In this document: positions 44,148-55,830 of the stretch, in pieces | How positions within the stretch are numbered: the stretch's first letter is position 1 | How the letters are laid out: each line of letters opens with the position of its first letter | From: Zingiber officinale | Lineage: Eukaryota > Streptophyta > Magnoliopsida > Zingiberales > Zingiberaceae | Direction: 5' to 3' | Length of the DNA stretch: 64,000 bases | Assembly (NCBI RefSeq): GCF_018446385.1 | Contig: NC_056002.1 | Location: 31,048,636 to 31,112,635 of the forward strand | Program-made: the position numbers and the translations under genes | Notes under the pieces: generated by a model | Database searches by the model: none | Told to the model about the DNA's origin: nothing | What the model saw: the letters and a program-made list of their open reading frames with translations, nothing else

Positions 44148-46858
44148 TGTCACGCCCCGGAGGAGTCCCTGTCCGAGGAAATTTCGGCAGCATCTCCCCT
44201 GTACGGCGGACAATCTGAAACTTTTTACATCACCCTCTGGGCCACATATACCTCGGCCAACATGGCCGGAACAATAACAGATAATAAAACAATCACCCAC
44301 GCAGTTAATAATTTAACAAACTGTGACAGTGATAATATGACTCAAAAACAACCCTACTCAACTACACCCATAAAGCTCTAAACATATTCCTACTCCACTA
44401 CACTCATAAAGCTCAAATTCGACGATAAGATCAACTTACCTCTTCTGCCGTCCAGGCAGGCATGTAGTAAAACAAATCCAAATAAAAACTCATCGACAAT
44501 GTCCATATAAGACCCAAGTGTATCATCATAAAACAAGTCTCAACATAGTCTAGTAAAAGACACCAAAAGACAAATAAACATCCTCGTGGACTGCAGGGGA
44601 CTAGCGACTGGAACTCTCTGGACAACATCAACCTGAAAATAATAACGGAGGAGGGTGTGAGTCCAACACTCAGCGGGTAACAACTGATATGCATAATAAA
44701 GAATATAACAGACAGCACTAATCATGCGTACAGTCTCCTGATACAAGAAGGATAAATGCAACTGAAACAAAACAGGAGAAAACTGTACTAACCACGACCA
44801 AGGTATAAGTACAACAGGTCGTCAGACCGAGAGTGTCATAAATCCTGTATGCATGTCAATCATATGCATCCAAATAAATGTAGCAAGTAAATGCAGCAAA
44901 CACAAGCAATAAATGCATCATGCATATGATGCAAATGTCATGGTCACCCCTGACGCCAGTCAGCCATGTCACACACAATGGTGAGACCGAGTGGGTAGGG
45001 TTGTGACAACCGTGCACTCTGCCATCACTGCCCCTGATGAGTGACCGAGTGGACGGGATGCTGTCGGAGTACACCTATCCTCCTACCCCAAATCATAAAT
45101 GGGGGAGCTCAATGCTCTCATCTCCCGGTAGACGATGACGGGGAGGAATCTCTGCCGGCTACCACGCTGCGTTACACTACCCATGAGCGGACCAACATAG
45201 CCAAACAGAGTCCAACCGCCTGCCGGCTACCACGCTGCTACACTAAACCAGCGGAGCCAAACAGAGCAGAACTGTCTGCCAGCTACCACGCTGAGTCACC
45301 AGACCAACGGAGCCAAACAACAGAACCGTCACACACCTGTCTGATCTACCACTAACCCATGAGTGGTGGTGTGTACGGATACATGTAACTGGCGATGTGC
45401 TCGACAATAATGGAGCAGACTATCACACAGCATGCAATCATGCAAGATGATGCATGACACTAAACATGGCAATATCATGAACAACATAACAATAACCATA
45501 TATATAAATACAAAATGTGTACCACAGGACAAGGAATCAAATCAAAGGTACACAGATCAGATAGGGTATCAAATAAACCCTAGGTCCTGAACATAATATA
45601 TATATCATGGTTGTGTCACTACCTCTATAAGCATGTATGATCAGATATATACTAACATGATGTGCATAAAAATAAACAAACAAGCATGTAATAGATCAGG
45701 TAGTGATCAACCGAAACAGATAAGAAATGCAATCATTGCTATTTATTAAAGACATTATTATGCATATCAAATCACATAAAGTCAAAGTACCCGCCTCTAA
45801 TAGAAACGTCCAATCTCGTCCAAATCCAGATAACCAAATAAATCTTCACAACCTAATGATCAAATAATGATCAATTAATTATGTGCCAATTTATACCTGA
45901 CTCACACATATATTCAATCACCTAATCCTTACCTTGTTACTGCTGGATCAAGATTTGTGGCTGAAATTGCTGTCGGTTGCTAGAAACAAAGTAAGTAGCT
46001 GTGGAACACCCCTTCACTGCCTGGATCAAGCAAGATCAAGAAGAGATCAATCCACAACCAAGAACCTCCCTGCGGGAACTCACTGTGTCGTTCACCTATG
46101 AAGCAACCAGTAACAAATCCTTATACCATGTCTAGATCCGAAGCAAGGAGAACATGAACTGAGATCAATATCAGAGATTATGCCACAACCCTAATTCCAC
46201 ACCACACATCGACTAGGGCTTAGGGCGGTGGCCGACGCCAAAATGAAAACTCAAAGAAACGACGATGAGTAGATAGGAAGAGGAAGTCGGTTGCTCACCT
46301 TCAGAACCCTAAGAACCCTTCTTCCTGCCAGCGATCGCTGGATCTGGCCCGATCCAGCAGCGTCGGTTGTTGGCGTGAGGAGAAGATGTGGGGATCGGTA
46401 GAGGAGAGGGGCACGGGATCTGGAAAGTCGGGGCTCAAATCGCCGGCGATCTGCCCCGCGGCGTCGTCGACGTCGGAGAAAAGGAAGGAGGACGACGCTA
46501 GGCAGAGGAGGGAAATCGGTTCGGGGACAAGAATGAGAAAAGGAAGGGATCGGCTTGGGTTTCAATCGCGAGAGGAGAGGAAAGAAACCACCTCTTACGG
46601 CTTTGGGGAGAACAGCGTCGGCGCGAGGAGTCGGGTGAGGGCACGGCGTCGGGAGAAAAGAAAAATAAAAACAAGGAAAAAGGAGAATAAAAAAAATCAA
46701 ACTTTTCCTCGTTAAATTAGGGTAGCCTAAACAGGCTTTCCTGGGCCCGGTTTTATCCCCGTAAACTTGTCCACACGAGCTCCGAAAAATTCCCGAAAAA
46801 TTTCTAAAAATTCCAGAAAATTCTCTTATTATTTTTCGCCCTTTTCCGGTATTTTACA
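44148..46858 (-). mobile_element. Solo LTR (2711 bp), chromovirus type
   Basis: Plus strand TGTCACGCC ... ATTTTACA, flanked by the 5-bp duplication ATCCA (44143-44147 and 46859-46863). The GAAAAATT-rich right end (46790-46858) resembles the ends of the Tekay LTR and of the LTR at 1-1258, so I read it on the minus strand. Several blocks of a CTGCCGGCTACCACGCTG repeat occur at 45140-45300. Frames at 46251-46715 and elsewhere overlap on both strands and are noncoding. Confidence 0.9.
45148..45320. repeat. Short tandem motif CTGCCGGCTACCACGCTG in the solo LTR
   Basis: Three copies about 65 bp apart, each followed by ACCAACGGAGCCAAACA-like sequence. Confidence 0.75.
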
Positions 46859-47160
46859 ATCCACACGGCCACTCTCTGCTTGTCCTCTGGTTAGGTGATA
46901 TGGTTGTGCGGATTCACATGATCATATTTTGCTTGGTCTCTGGATGATTCACATGGCCGTATGGATTTCACACAGCCAAGGTTCGTTCCTCCATTGGAAG
47001 GCCACATGGTTGTGTGGCTTCATACGGCCGTGACCATCTATCTCCTCCTTTGCTTCTTGGCACGACCGTGTGGAATGATCACGCGGTCAGAGTCTTCTCC
47101 ACCTTTTATAAGTGGCGTGACTATGTGAACTTCACACGGTCAAGCCATTTGTCTTCGCTT
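46859..47160. repeat. Palindrome cluster of the CCACACGGCC type
   Basis: Five or six degenerate units with arms like ACGGCCGTGTGG and CCACACGGCC (near 46859, 46895, 46945, 46995, 47060, 47120). The first unit is cut in two by the solo LTR, its left arm lying at 44133-44147. Confidence 0.7.
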
Positions 47161-47330
47161 GTTCTTCAATTGTCTACAAGCGTTGTTTTCATCCCAAAAG
47201 TGGCTCCTGTTAATAGAAAAAATACACAAAGAATAGATCTCCGATAAACAAGAGTAATTATGCTAAACATATGATAAGAGGTGTAAAAATGTACAAATAA
47301 AGTGTAAATAAAGTATACGAATGTGTGTCA

Positions 47331-48078
47331 AAATATATATAATCTATACACATTAGACAAACCGAAAAATTATAGAACTAAAAGGACCAAGATTTTTTAA
47401 TTTAGAACCACTTTAACGATTTTTATTCCTCCTCTTTTATCAAGCTCATTAGTCCCCAGATCATTTATATTTCTTTCTAAAATCTAACATTGATCGGTTC
47501 TGATTACTTGGCTGAGCCTAGACCGGTCCCGTTTGCCTACAACTCGACCGAGACAAGGACTAAAACAGCTCAAATCCGAAACAATAATGTGATCGGAGCC
47601 GTCCAATTCGGTCGCAAAACTGGGTCGAGCCTAGGCCCACGCTCTGGCTGTTTTGAGAGTTGTACCAGATCAATTAATTATTATTTTTACATTGAAAAAT
47701 AAAAAATTAATATTTTTTATAAATAATTCTATTAGATTAGTAAGAAAAAGTAATTGCTGTTTTAAAAGATTTCCTTTATTTTTATTATTGTAAAAAGGAT
47801 ATTTTATTTTAAAACTGTTAAACGTCCTTATCTTATTTTTTTTATTTTAAAATATTCTCATTCAAATATTATTTTAGTAATTTTAGTTATACTAATTTTA
47901 ACTAAAATCATTATAAATAATTTGATAGATAATAATTTTGGCTAAAGTTTATTACACATGTAATAATTTAATCAAATTTAAAAGATAATAATTTTAGCAA
48001 TATTGAAGCTATTTTGACTAAATTGAAAAAGCAACCACTTGGAAAAAATTATTATGATGATGTTGGAAAAAATAGAGA

Positions 48079-48139
<61 letters not shown>

Positions 48140-49072
48140 TGAAGCGTTCTATTATTTTCTCATAAAGTATTTATTTTCCTATATTTTTTGTTTTTTATTC
48201 TAAACCAAATTTAAAATTGATATAATAATTAATTATTGAATTAATTAGACAGAAAATGGGGGAGATATTAAAATAATTAATTATGATTTTCATTGATTTA
48301 TAAATTTAAATCAACATAATCTGTATAGAAACCGGCACCTATCCGGTCAAAATTTCTCAATCTCTTTTCCAATTATTTCTTGGGAGCGGCTATCCACACC
48401 CCATGGATCACAAAACACATCATAATTTTTCTTCCTCAAAAATATCCTTAAATAAAAAGTCTAAAATACCCTTTTTATAAAATTTATATTTTTCCCATCT
48501 TTCTCCTTCCTTCGCCTCTCTTTTGCTTTCTTTTTTTTTTCTCTTTATCTAAACCCTAATAATCTAATATCTCTCAAAACTTCATTTTTTAACAAATCAA
48601 ATACGATGGATCATCAAAATCTAATTCCCATGAACAATGTAAGATTTTTTTTTTTCATTTTTTTCGTGCAGTATAATTATATATTTCTATCATTGTGATT
48701 TGAATTGTAGTAGTCTAAAAGTTATTCAAACACGCAGTGCTCGGTCATACCAGGCCAAACACTTTGAGCAATATTTGGCTTTTGGAAATTGAACATAACG
48801 AAATATGTTCTGTTGATTGTTTCCGAACATAGCTGAATGCGTTCGGTATCTTAATTCCGAGTATGTGAGTCATGTTCGTCCATTTGTAGTCGAACACTAG
48901 GTGAACAATACTAATGCAGATTTTACGTTTTGTAAAGTTATATTTGTAATGTTATAATATTTTCTGATATTTATTAGGAATCAAATACACGTTCTACGGA
49001 GATTAGACCCACGTTGGGCCTGATATGAAAATCATATCAGGCCCAATATGGACCTGATATCTCTCCATATCA
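47331..49072. other. Intergenic AT-rich stretch
   Basis: No family recognised. It contains the (AT)n tract at 48081-48134 and a possible short first exon at 48606 (M-D-H-Q-N-L-I-P-M-N-N followed by GTAAGA) with no following exon, so I do not call a gene. The frame at 47490-47702 has no recognisable match. Confidence 0.5.
48081..48134. repeat. (AT)27 microsatellite
   Basis: Uninterrupted AT dinucleotides. Confidence 0.98.
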
Positions 49073-49089
49073 CACTACAAACATGCATG

Positions 49090-49590
49090 TGATTAACGAC
49101 GGGGGTACCGACGGAATCACAACTCCGTGGCATTTGCCGACTGAATATACTTCTGTCGATATCTTCCGACGGATATAGGTTCCGTCGGTATTTACCGACG
49201 GAGCCATAATTCCGTCGGAAATTACCGACGGAATTATTAATTCCGTTGGTCAATACCGATGGATTTGGATAATCAGTCGGTAATTACCGACAGAACTAAT
49301 TTCAGTCGGAATGTCGCGCGACGAGATAACGGATTTACAAGATCCGAGTTTAGGGTTTATATATTTCCGAAGGAATTAATATTCCATCAGTAAATAGGTA
49401 CAGCTAACGGGTGCGGGTGTAAACTTTACCGACGGAAATCGGATTCCGTCGGTAAGCACCGACGGATGTATGTTCCGTCGGTAAAGTTTATGCCCGTACC
49501 TGTTAGCTTTTAAATTCAGTAAAGTTGGCCCGTTAACCAGGCGTAACCACCAACGGAATTAGTGTCCCGTCAGTAATTACCGACGAAATC
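49090..49590. repeat. CACTA subterminal repeats (TTCCGTCGGTA type)
   Basis: About 15-20 copies of ACCGACGGAA or its complement, the usual transposase-binding array of CACTA ends. Confidence 0.9.
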
Positions 49591-49829
49591 AGTTTTTCGC
49601 CGGTAACTCACGATTTAGGGCACCGATCGGCTTGGCTTTCCTCTTCGCGCAACCCTCTTTTTCCTCCGATTTTCCAGCGGTGATTCTCTCGGTGATTTTC
49701 CAGCGGCTCTCTCCAGCAATCTCGTGCCCTCTCCTCCCGTTCATCGCGATCCGACGATCTCTCAGGTATGCTCTTCTCCTCTCTCCTTTTGGTTTTCACA
49801 CGGCCGGCAGCCGCGCCCTGATCGTGGAT

Positions 49830-49978
49830 CGCTGTCGGCGGCCTGCTCGCAGTCGGCAGGGTGCTCGCGGCCGGCATGGTGCTCACGGCCGATAGGGTGC
49901 TCGCGGCCAGCGGCCTACTTGCGGCCGGCGGCCTGCTCGCGGCCGGCGGCCTGCTCGCGGCCAACAGCCTGCTCGCAA
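49830..49978. repeat. GC-rich minisatellite GCCTGCTCGCGGCCGGCG
   Basis: About eight ~16-21 bp units with changes. It gives Ala/Pro- or Arg-rich frames on both strands that are not genes. Confidence 0.85.
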
Positions 49979-50329
49979 TTGTAGCTGTGCTTTGCTACTG
50001 TTCGTAGCTGAGCACAATCAAAACCCTAGAAAATTTAAGTGTCGTGACATATTTTGATCCATATCGCTATTGTACTTGCATAAAATGTAGTGACCAACAG
50101 GTGTTTGATCGATGCTTCTCATATATGTATGATTATTTCATTTGATGATGCTATAAGGAACAACATGTTTATAATAGTTTCGTTTATTTGCTTTAGTGTA
50201 GAGGAGATTTTCGGTAATATGATATGATGATCGTGAGATGAAATTGTGCACATAATTCTTTATTTAAGCTTATTTCAAGTGATACAAGTTTAATAATGTT
50301 TCAAATTGTATTCTCTTTAGGTTATAACA

Positions 50330-51400
50330 ATGTATATGAACAAAGCTTGGATGTACAATCGATTAGACAATGGTTTTATCAGAGATGATTTTATTGCTGA
50401 AGTTGAACAGTTTATGAACTTTGCTAAAAGTCATCTAGAATGTATGAATGGTGCTGAGTTACGGTGTCCGTGCAATCATAAAAAATGTCAAAAATAGAGC
50501 ATTTCGTGATGAGGATACTGTAAAAATGCACATATGTAGAAATGGTTTTGTGCCAAATTACTACAATTGATATTGTCACGGAGAGCCTTATTTATATGAA
50601 CCAATTGGGTCATCTGGTGGTTCGTATTCTGGGACTACTGTTACCGCTCCTGAAGCATCAAATAATATTGACATTTAAATGCAATCAATGGTTCAAGATG
50701 CGATGAATGCAGTTGATTATTCAAATATATATGAAATATCAACCCCTGAATATCAGCAACTATATGAAATGTTAAAGGCTAGTGAAAGAGAAGTGTGGGA
50801 AGGCATTCCTTCTGGTCATTCACAACTATCAGCTACAACAAGGTTATTGAATATGAAAGCAGAACATCATTTCTCAGAAAGATGTTACGATGACATTTGT
50901 CAATTGATGTCAGAATTGTTCCCTACTGATAACATAATGACTAATAGCTTCTATGAAACAAAGAAATTGATCAGAGATTTAGGTTTGCCTGTAGAGAAGA
51001 TTGATTGTTGTATAAACAACTGCATGATATTTTGGAATGAAGACAGTGATTTGAATGAATGTAAAATCGGTACTCACCCTCGTTTTAAGCATCGTACTCG
51101 CATACCAGGGAAGAAGAGAAAAAATATTGCTTGGAAAGTGATGTATTATTTTCCGTTAACTGCTAGACTTGAACGCTTGTATGCATCTGCAGCTACAGCT
51201 GGCCACATGTTGTGGCATCATGAGCATGAGCATGAGCACGAAGGAGGTATAATGTGTCATCCTTGTGATTCTCCTACATGGAAACATCTTGATACTGTGT
51301 TTCCCTCCTTTGCAATAGAACCACGAAATGTGAGATTGGGACTTTCTGCAGATGGATTTTAACCATTTGGTCAGTCGGGACAACAATATTCATTTAACTC
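50330..51400 (+). pseudogene. CACTA TNP2-type transposase, N-terminal part (broken)
   Basis: Start at 50330 follows a splice-acceptor-like TTCTCTTTAG. The first ~60 codons carry the transposase-associated domain: K-A-W-M-Y, F-I-x-E-V-E-Q-F-M-x-F-A, then L-R-C-P-C-N-H-K-K-C. A stop, a frame change and two more stops (near 50569 and 50677) follow. From 50679 a 227-aa open stretch leads into the catalytic family region: S-A-T-T-R-L-L-N-M-K, then L-M-S-E-L-F-P, G-L-P-V-E-K-I-D-C-C, M-I-F-W-N-E-D, and H-P-x-D-S-P-T-W-K-H-like with a Cys variant, ending F-A-I-E-P-R-N-V-R-L-G-L. A terminal stop falls just after S-A-D-G-F. The catalytic C-terminus is absent. Confidence 0.88.
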
Positions 51401-51562
51401 ATCTATGATGCTTTATAGAATTCTTAACTTAGCCGTTCACACATTACTTCAAAGTTTTGACTTGCTTTATAAATCATTGTTTTCCTGAAAGGTGTGAGTT
51501 ATCTGTACTTCTTTTAATTTCTGTCTTTTATATCTTGACAAATAGAATTTGAGATCTTTTAT

Positions 51563-52439
51563 TGATACAACTCCGGATCAGCTCCAAGCCAATGAGATAG
51601 GACTGCAAGTCAAGATGTATGTCCCGAACCACGAGGAGCATGAACAGGACTTGCACGTGCCAGCTGAGCTGATAATGAAAACAGAGGTCAAGCAAGTTCA
51701 ACATGCTGTACAAGCATTGACATCTCATATCTTGGAAGGGCAGGCTATGGAGTTACAGTCGATGTCATGCCGAATGATCAACTTCATACAAGTCGACCCT
51801 AAAATGGGCCAATTAGCTACGGAAGAATGGAATATCATGATGCAACATGTTCCTAGCCAAATACCATACTAGAATGGTTGAAAAACTCACCATTCTGGTT
51901 GGAATTGGTGTGCCATTTAATGCCACCTACATTTTGGACGAATTCCCAAGTTGGAGGACAACTAGAGGGAGTGTGCATAAAGACTTGCATTCATCATCTT
52001 CTCTTTCCATGCATTGGAAACTACCATTTGTTGGAAAGGGAGTGTGCATGAACACTTGCATTACTTGCATTCATTATCTTCTCTTTCCATGCCTTGGAAA
52101 CTACCATTTTCAGTTCTATATAATGTCTTGAGTAGATATCAAAGAGAGTAGCAAACATTATATTTTGAGAGAGTTTTCCTCCTTGTTGTTCTTCAGCAAC
52201 TCTGCAGGGATTACGGGTGTGCACTTGTAATTCTCAGCACTTTTATAATATCGGTTCTTGGTTTTGTTATAATCATTGGGTCGATATTCTCCATTGTTCT
52301 TATAATATTGGTTCTTGATTCTCTATAATCAACGGGTCAATATTCCATCCCTCCGAAACCTCCTTTGGATGATCACGGAACTCAGTTCCAATCTTATTGT
52401 TGCTGGGTCTCGCGGCATTGTTCGTCGAGGTTCGCATCA
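51563..52439 (+). repeat. CRM-like 5' LTR
   Basis: Contains TATATAA at 52117-52123. Upstream is a two-unit tandem repeat of ~75 bp (51966-52036 and 52037-52113), each unit with AGGGAGTGTGCAT and CTCTTTCCATGC, which could act as an upstream promoter element. Confidence 0.95.
52117..52123 (+). promoter_or_regulatory. TATA box of the CRM-like LTR
   Basis: TATATAA, repeated at 58217-58223 in the 3' LTR. Confidence 0.6.
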
Positions 52440-52443
52440 TCTT

Positions 52444-52456
52444 TGGTATCAGAGCC
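52444..52456 (+). other. CRM-like primer-binding site
   Basis: TGGTATCAGAGCC, four bases after the LTR, complementary to initiator tRNA-Met. Confidence 0.93.
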
Positions 52457-52545
52457 AAGTTCCAAATCAGGTTGATCTATCTTTCCTAGTGTTTATTTTG
52501 TTTTTATCATCACAATCTTGTTATCTTCATCTACTTTCTAGTATT

Positions 52546-52668
52546 GTTGCAAAAAAGAAAAGAAAAAAAAAAAGAAAAGACAAAAAAAGGAAGAAAAAAA
52601 AAAGAATAGAAAAGAAAGACAAAGAAAGAAAGAAAAGAGCAGAAAAGAAAAGGAAGAACAAAGATCGT
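52546..52668. repeat. Purine-rich (A/G) tract in the leader
   Basis: About 120 bases of almost pure A and G between PBS and gag. It makes a Lys-rich frame on the plus strand and a Phe-rich frame on the minus strand; neither is a gene. Confidence 0.9.
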
Positions 52669-53073
52669 TTGATTTGTTTTGATTGCATGTCGTGACGTGA
52701 TTCCGTTTCCATTTACACATTTCTTTTCAACTCCGTTTACCATCTCCATTGTGCTGCTTTGATTTGATTTTCTCTATCATATCATCATTTCTGTTTGCTT
52801 CATATCTTCTTTTCATCGTTTGTTGTTTGATATCATAATCTCAATCCAACTGAGCCTAGAATCGATATTATGAGTTTGTTGGGTTGAATAAGTGTTTGCT
52901 TGTTTTGACTTGCTTAGTTTCTCTAGAACTTTTTGGAGGAAAACAAGTGAGGAGAGAGAACTCAATTTTCTGAGCGAAACACGAGTGTTTTTCTGACATC
53001 CAACTGAGTGCAAATACGTGAGGGAGTGAGTGAGGATCCTCCTTTGCTCATAATATTTCAGTTGCATCTCACT

Positions 53074-54240
53074 ATGTCTCGAGAGCACGGTGGCAGGGTT
53101 GATCCAAGTGATGGAGGAGGGGCTGATCAGACTACAATCATGCGGGCTATGCAGCAACAATTTGAGCGCATGAATGTCGTGTTCAATGAGATTCGAGATC
53201 GGTTGGATAGGCATGAGGATCGGCTTGAACAACTTCAGCAAGAGCCATTACCTAGGCATCGGAGACCCGACCAGCGACCACATTTTGCTCCAAATGTCCC
53301 AGATGATGACTATGATGATGGGGTGAGCAATGAAGTGGTCTCTAATGCTACTTGGAGGAGGGCTAGGGCTATCAGACCCGAAAGGCCAAGGCGTGTTCAA
53401 AGGCAACACCGAGAAAGGGAAGCCGTAGATCGTAACATGGGCACCATCAAGCTGTCCATTCCTCCATTTCAAGGTAAAAATGACCCTGATGTTTATATTG
53501 AATGGGAGAGTAAAGTTGAGCTGGTATTCGATTGTCACAATTCCTCGGAGGAGAAGAAAGTGAAGCTTGCTGCGGTGGCTTTTATCGACTATGCCATTAT
53601 ATGGTGGGATTAGCTGACCTTGAGTAGACGTCGAAACCGTGAGCTTCCCATCGACAATTGGGAGGATATGAAAGCCGTTATGAGAAGAAGGTTTATTCCA
53701 TCTCACTATTATCGGGACTTACATTTGAAATTGCAAAGTCTGAAGCAGGGGTCCATGACTGTGGAAGACTACCACAAGGAGATGGAGATAGCCTTCATTC
53801 GGGCTAACATTGAGGAGGACCGAGAGGCGACCATGGCTCAGTTCATTTGTGGCTTGAACCGTGAGATTGCCAATATTGTTGAGCTGCATCACTACGTGGA
53901 GCTTGACGATGTGGTACACATGGCAATGAAAGTTGAAAGAAACTCAAGAAAGGAGTGCGATCATCTTCCAAGTATGAGGTTGCGAGTTCATCCCCTTGGA
54001 AGCAGAAGTGGGGATCATCAAAAACAACTGAGAAAGCAGTTTCAAAATCAAAGGGAGACACGAATGTGGCCAAGACACAACCTAGCAACAAAGATAGGGG
54101 TAACTCATCTTCCCAACCTCAAAGAAATCGTGACATCAAATGTTTTCATTGTTTACGATCAGGTCATATTGTTTCTCAATGCCCAAACAAGCGATCAATG
54201 ATCATATTGGATAATGGGGAGATCGAAACTGAAGAGGAAG
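53074..54240 (+). pseudogene. CRM-like gag (one stop, one frameshift)
   Basis: I choose the ATG at 53074 (M-S-R-E-H-G-G) over the upstream one at 53008 because gag-like sequence starts there. A coiled coil (M-N-V-V-F-N-E-I-R-D-R-L-D-R-H-E) and a basic/acidic linker lead to the capsid-like block P-P-F-Q-G-K-N-D-P, then Y-x-E-W-E, and W-W-D, where a TAG at 53611 interrupts it. It goes on in the same frame (R-R-R-N-R-E, then W-E-D-M-K-A-V-M-R-R-R-F). Near 53950 the frame shifts, and the nucleocapsid knuckle C-F-H-C-x4-H-x4-C appears near 54140-54180. Gag would bind RNA and assemble particles. Confidence 0.9.
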
Positions 54241-54871
54241 ATGAAGGTAATGAGTCCACTCCATCAGTTGAAGATATTAGTGATGTTGAGCTTGCTGTTG
54301 ATGGCCAAGCTCTTGTTGTGCTAAGAGCTCTCCATATGCAAGCCAAAGAAGATGATGACGGGTTGCAAAGGGAGAACATCTTCTACACCCGCTGCCATGT
54401 GAAAGATCGGGTATGCGGTTTGATTATTGATGGTGGCAGCTGTGTTAATGTGGCAAGCAAGTTAATGGTGGGCAAGCTTGGTCTACCTACCTTGAAGCAT
54501 CCAAAGCCATATAAACTCCAATGGCTCAATGACAGTGGAGAAATGAAGGTAACCAAGCAGGTCCTTATTTCATTTACGATTGGAAGGTACACGGATGAGG
54601 TTCTGTGTGATGTTGTACCCATGCAAGCTAGCCATTTGCATCTTGGAAGACCGTGGCAATTTGACAGACGGACCACACATGATGGGTATAAGAACCGCTA
54701 CAGCTTCAGCAAGGATGGTAGGAACATTACACTTGCACCTTTGACACCTTGTCAAGTATTTGAGGAACAACTCCAGATAAAAAAGTCCGTTGCAGCAAGA
54801 GGAAAAGGTGTGGCTGAGATAGAAAAAGAAAATGAGAGTGAAAATGAAAAAAAAAAGATGGTGGACTAAGA
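54241..54871 (+). pseudogene. CRM-like protease region
   Basis: Continuing the 53955-54869 frame: a Glu/Asp-rich segment, then L-I-I-D-G-G-S-C-V-N-V-A-S near 54420, the protease active site in its D-G-G-S form, and a downstream L-G-R-P-W block near 54645. It ends in a Lys/Glu-rich tail with a stop at 54867. RT is in another frame, so the gag-pol link is lost. Confidence 0.82.
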
Positions 54872-55830
54872 ATGAAAAAAGAGAGTGGAAAAAAAGAAAA
54901 GATTGAGAGTTCAGCCTTGAAAAAGAAAGAAGAAAGAAAAATGAGTTTCTATGCAAAAGAAAGAGAGATCAAAAGTGATTTGAACTCCGATAGACCGATG
55001 ATCTTGTTTCTATACAAGGACGCCTATCTTTCTTTGGCTGACCATAATGTTTCTTTGCCTAGTGCTGTGATGTCTCTTTTGCAGGATTTTAAGGATGTCT
55101 TTTCTGAGGATACGCCACCTGGGTTACCACCCAAAAGAGGAATCGAGCATCAAATTGATCTCATTCCGAGAGCTTCCATTCCAAACCGACCAGCTTATCA
55201 AAGTAGTCCAGAAGAGACCAAAGAGCTTCAAAGGCAAGTCGAAGAACTTATGACCAAAGGACATGTTCGTGAAAGCATGAGTCCCTATGTTGTGCCTGTG
55301 CTGCTGGTTCCAAAGAAAGATGGGACTTGGAGGATGTGCGTGGATTGTCTAGCTGTAAACAAGATAACGGTAAAGTATCGTCACCCTATTCCTTGCTTAG
55401 ATGACATGCTTGATGAATTACATGGATCCACTATATTTTCTAAGATTGATTTGAAGAGTGGGTATCATCAAATTCGAATTAAGGAAGCAGATGAGTGGAA
55501 AAAAGCTTTTAAGACAAAACAGGGGCTATATGAATGGTTAGTGATGTCATTTGGATTGATGAATGCTCCTAGCACATTTATGCGTCTCATGAACCATGTG
55601 CTACGTTTGTTGTTGTTTATTTTGATGACATTCTGATCTATAGCAAGAGTTCGCATGACCATACTGATAATTTGAAATGTGTGCTTGAAGCTTTGAGGTG
55701 TGAAAAATTATTTGCTAACCTTAAGAAATGCAACTTTTGCGTAGATAGGGTTGTTTTCCTTGGATTTGTTGTTAGTTCCAGAGGCATGGAAGTTGATGAG
55801 GAGAAGGTGAAAGCTATCAGGGAATAGCAC
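54872..55830 (+). pseudogene. CRM-like reverse transcriptase (frameshift before the catalytic motif)
   Basis: The open stretch 54872-55636 shows [38 protein letters not shown]-x-[16 protein letters not shown] and [11 protein letters not shown]. Just before the catalytic Y-F-D-D (55618-55629) several bases are missing, so that motif is read in another frame together with I-L-I-Y-S. A second break near 55827 (TAG and a frame change) separates it from RNase H. The L-A-V-N block replaces the usual R-A-x-N. Confidence 0.92.

Larger units (their letters stand above)
43080..47330. mobile_element. Unclassified LTR-like element split by a solo LTR
   Basis: 43080-44147 and 46864-47330 are parts of one noncoding unit once the solo LTR is removed: the inverted motif CCGTGTGG...CCACACGG is rejoined. 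The left part looks like a long LTR with pyrimidine-rich and GACCTAGTGATAGGGGTGACC-like blocks on the minus strand. The right part is an array of palindromes. No coding sequence. Outer edges are approximate. It could be a Tat/Ogre-type or large copia LTR; I cannot tell. Confidence 0.45.
49073..51562 (+). mobile_element. CACTA element, 5' end and part of transposase
   Basis: Begins CACTACAAACATG after TCA. 49090-49590 carries many TTCCGTCGGTA/TACCGACGGAA subterminal repeats in both orientations. 49830-49975 is a GC-rich minisatellite near the putative first exon, and the transposase pseudogene follows. The right terminus is not found: the element is cut at or before the CRM-like insertion at 51563 and does not resume recognisably after 58539. 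Confidence 0.88.

Noticed and set aside
46251..46715. 149-aa minus frame and 109-aa plus frame
   Set aside because: Overlapping frames on opposite strands within a solo LTR; no motif.
48606..48650. Possible first exon M-D-H-Q-N-L-I-P-M-N-N with a GT donor
   Set aside because: No following exon or promoter evidence; the next DNA is AT-rich and a CACTA begins at 49073.
49608..49984. Ala/Pro-rich minus frame of 118 aa
   Set aside because: Generated by the GC-rich minisatellite at 49830-49978.
52315..52749. Lys-rich (plus) and Phe-rich (minus) frames
   Set aside because: Produced by a purine-only tract in a retrotransposon leader.
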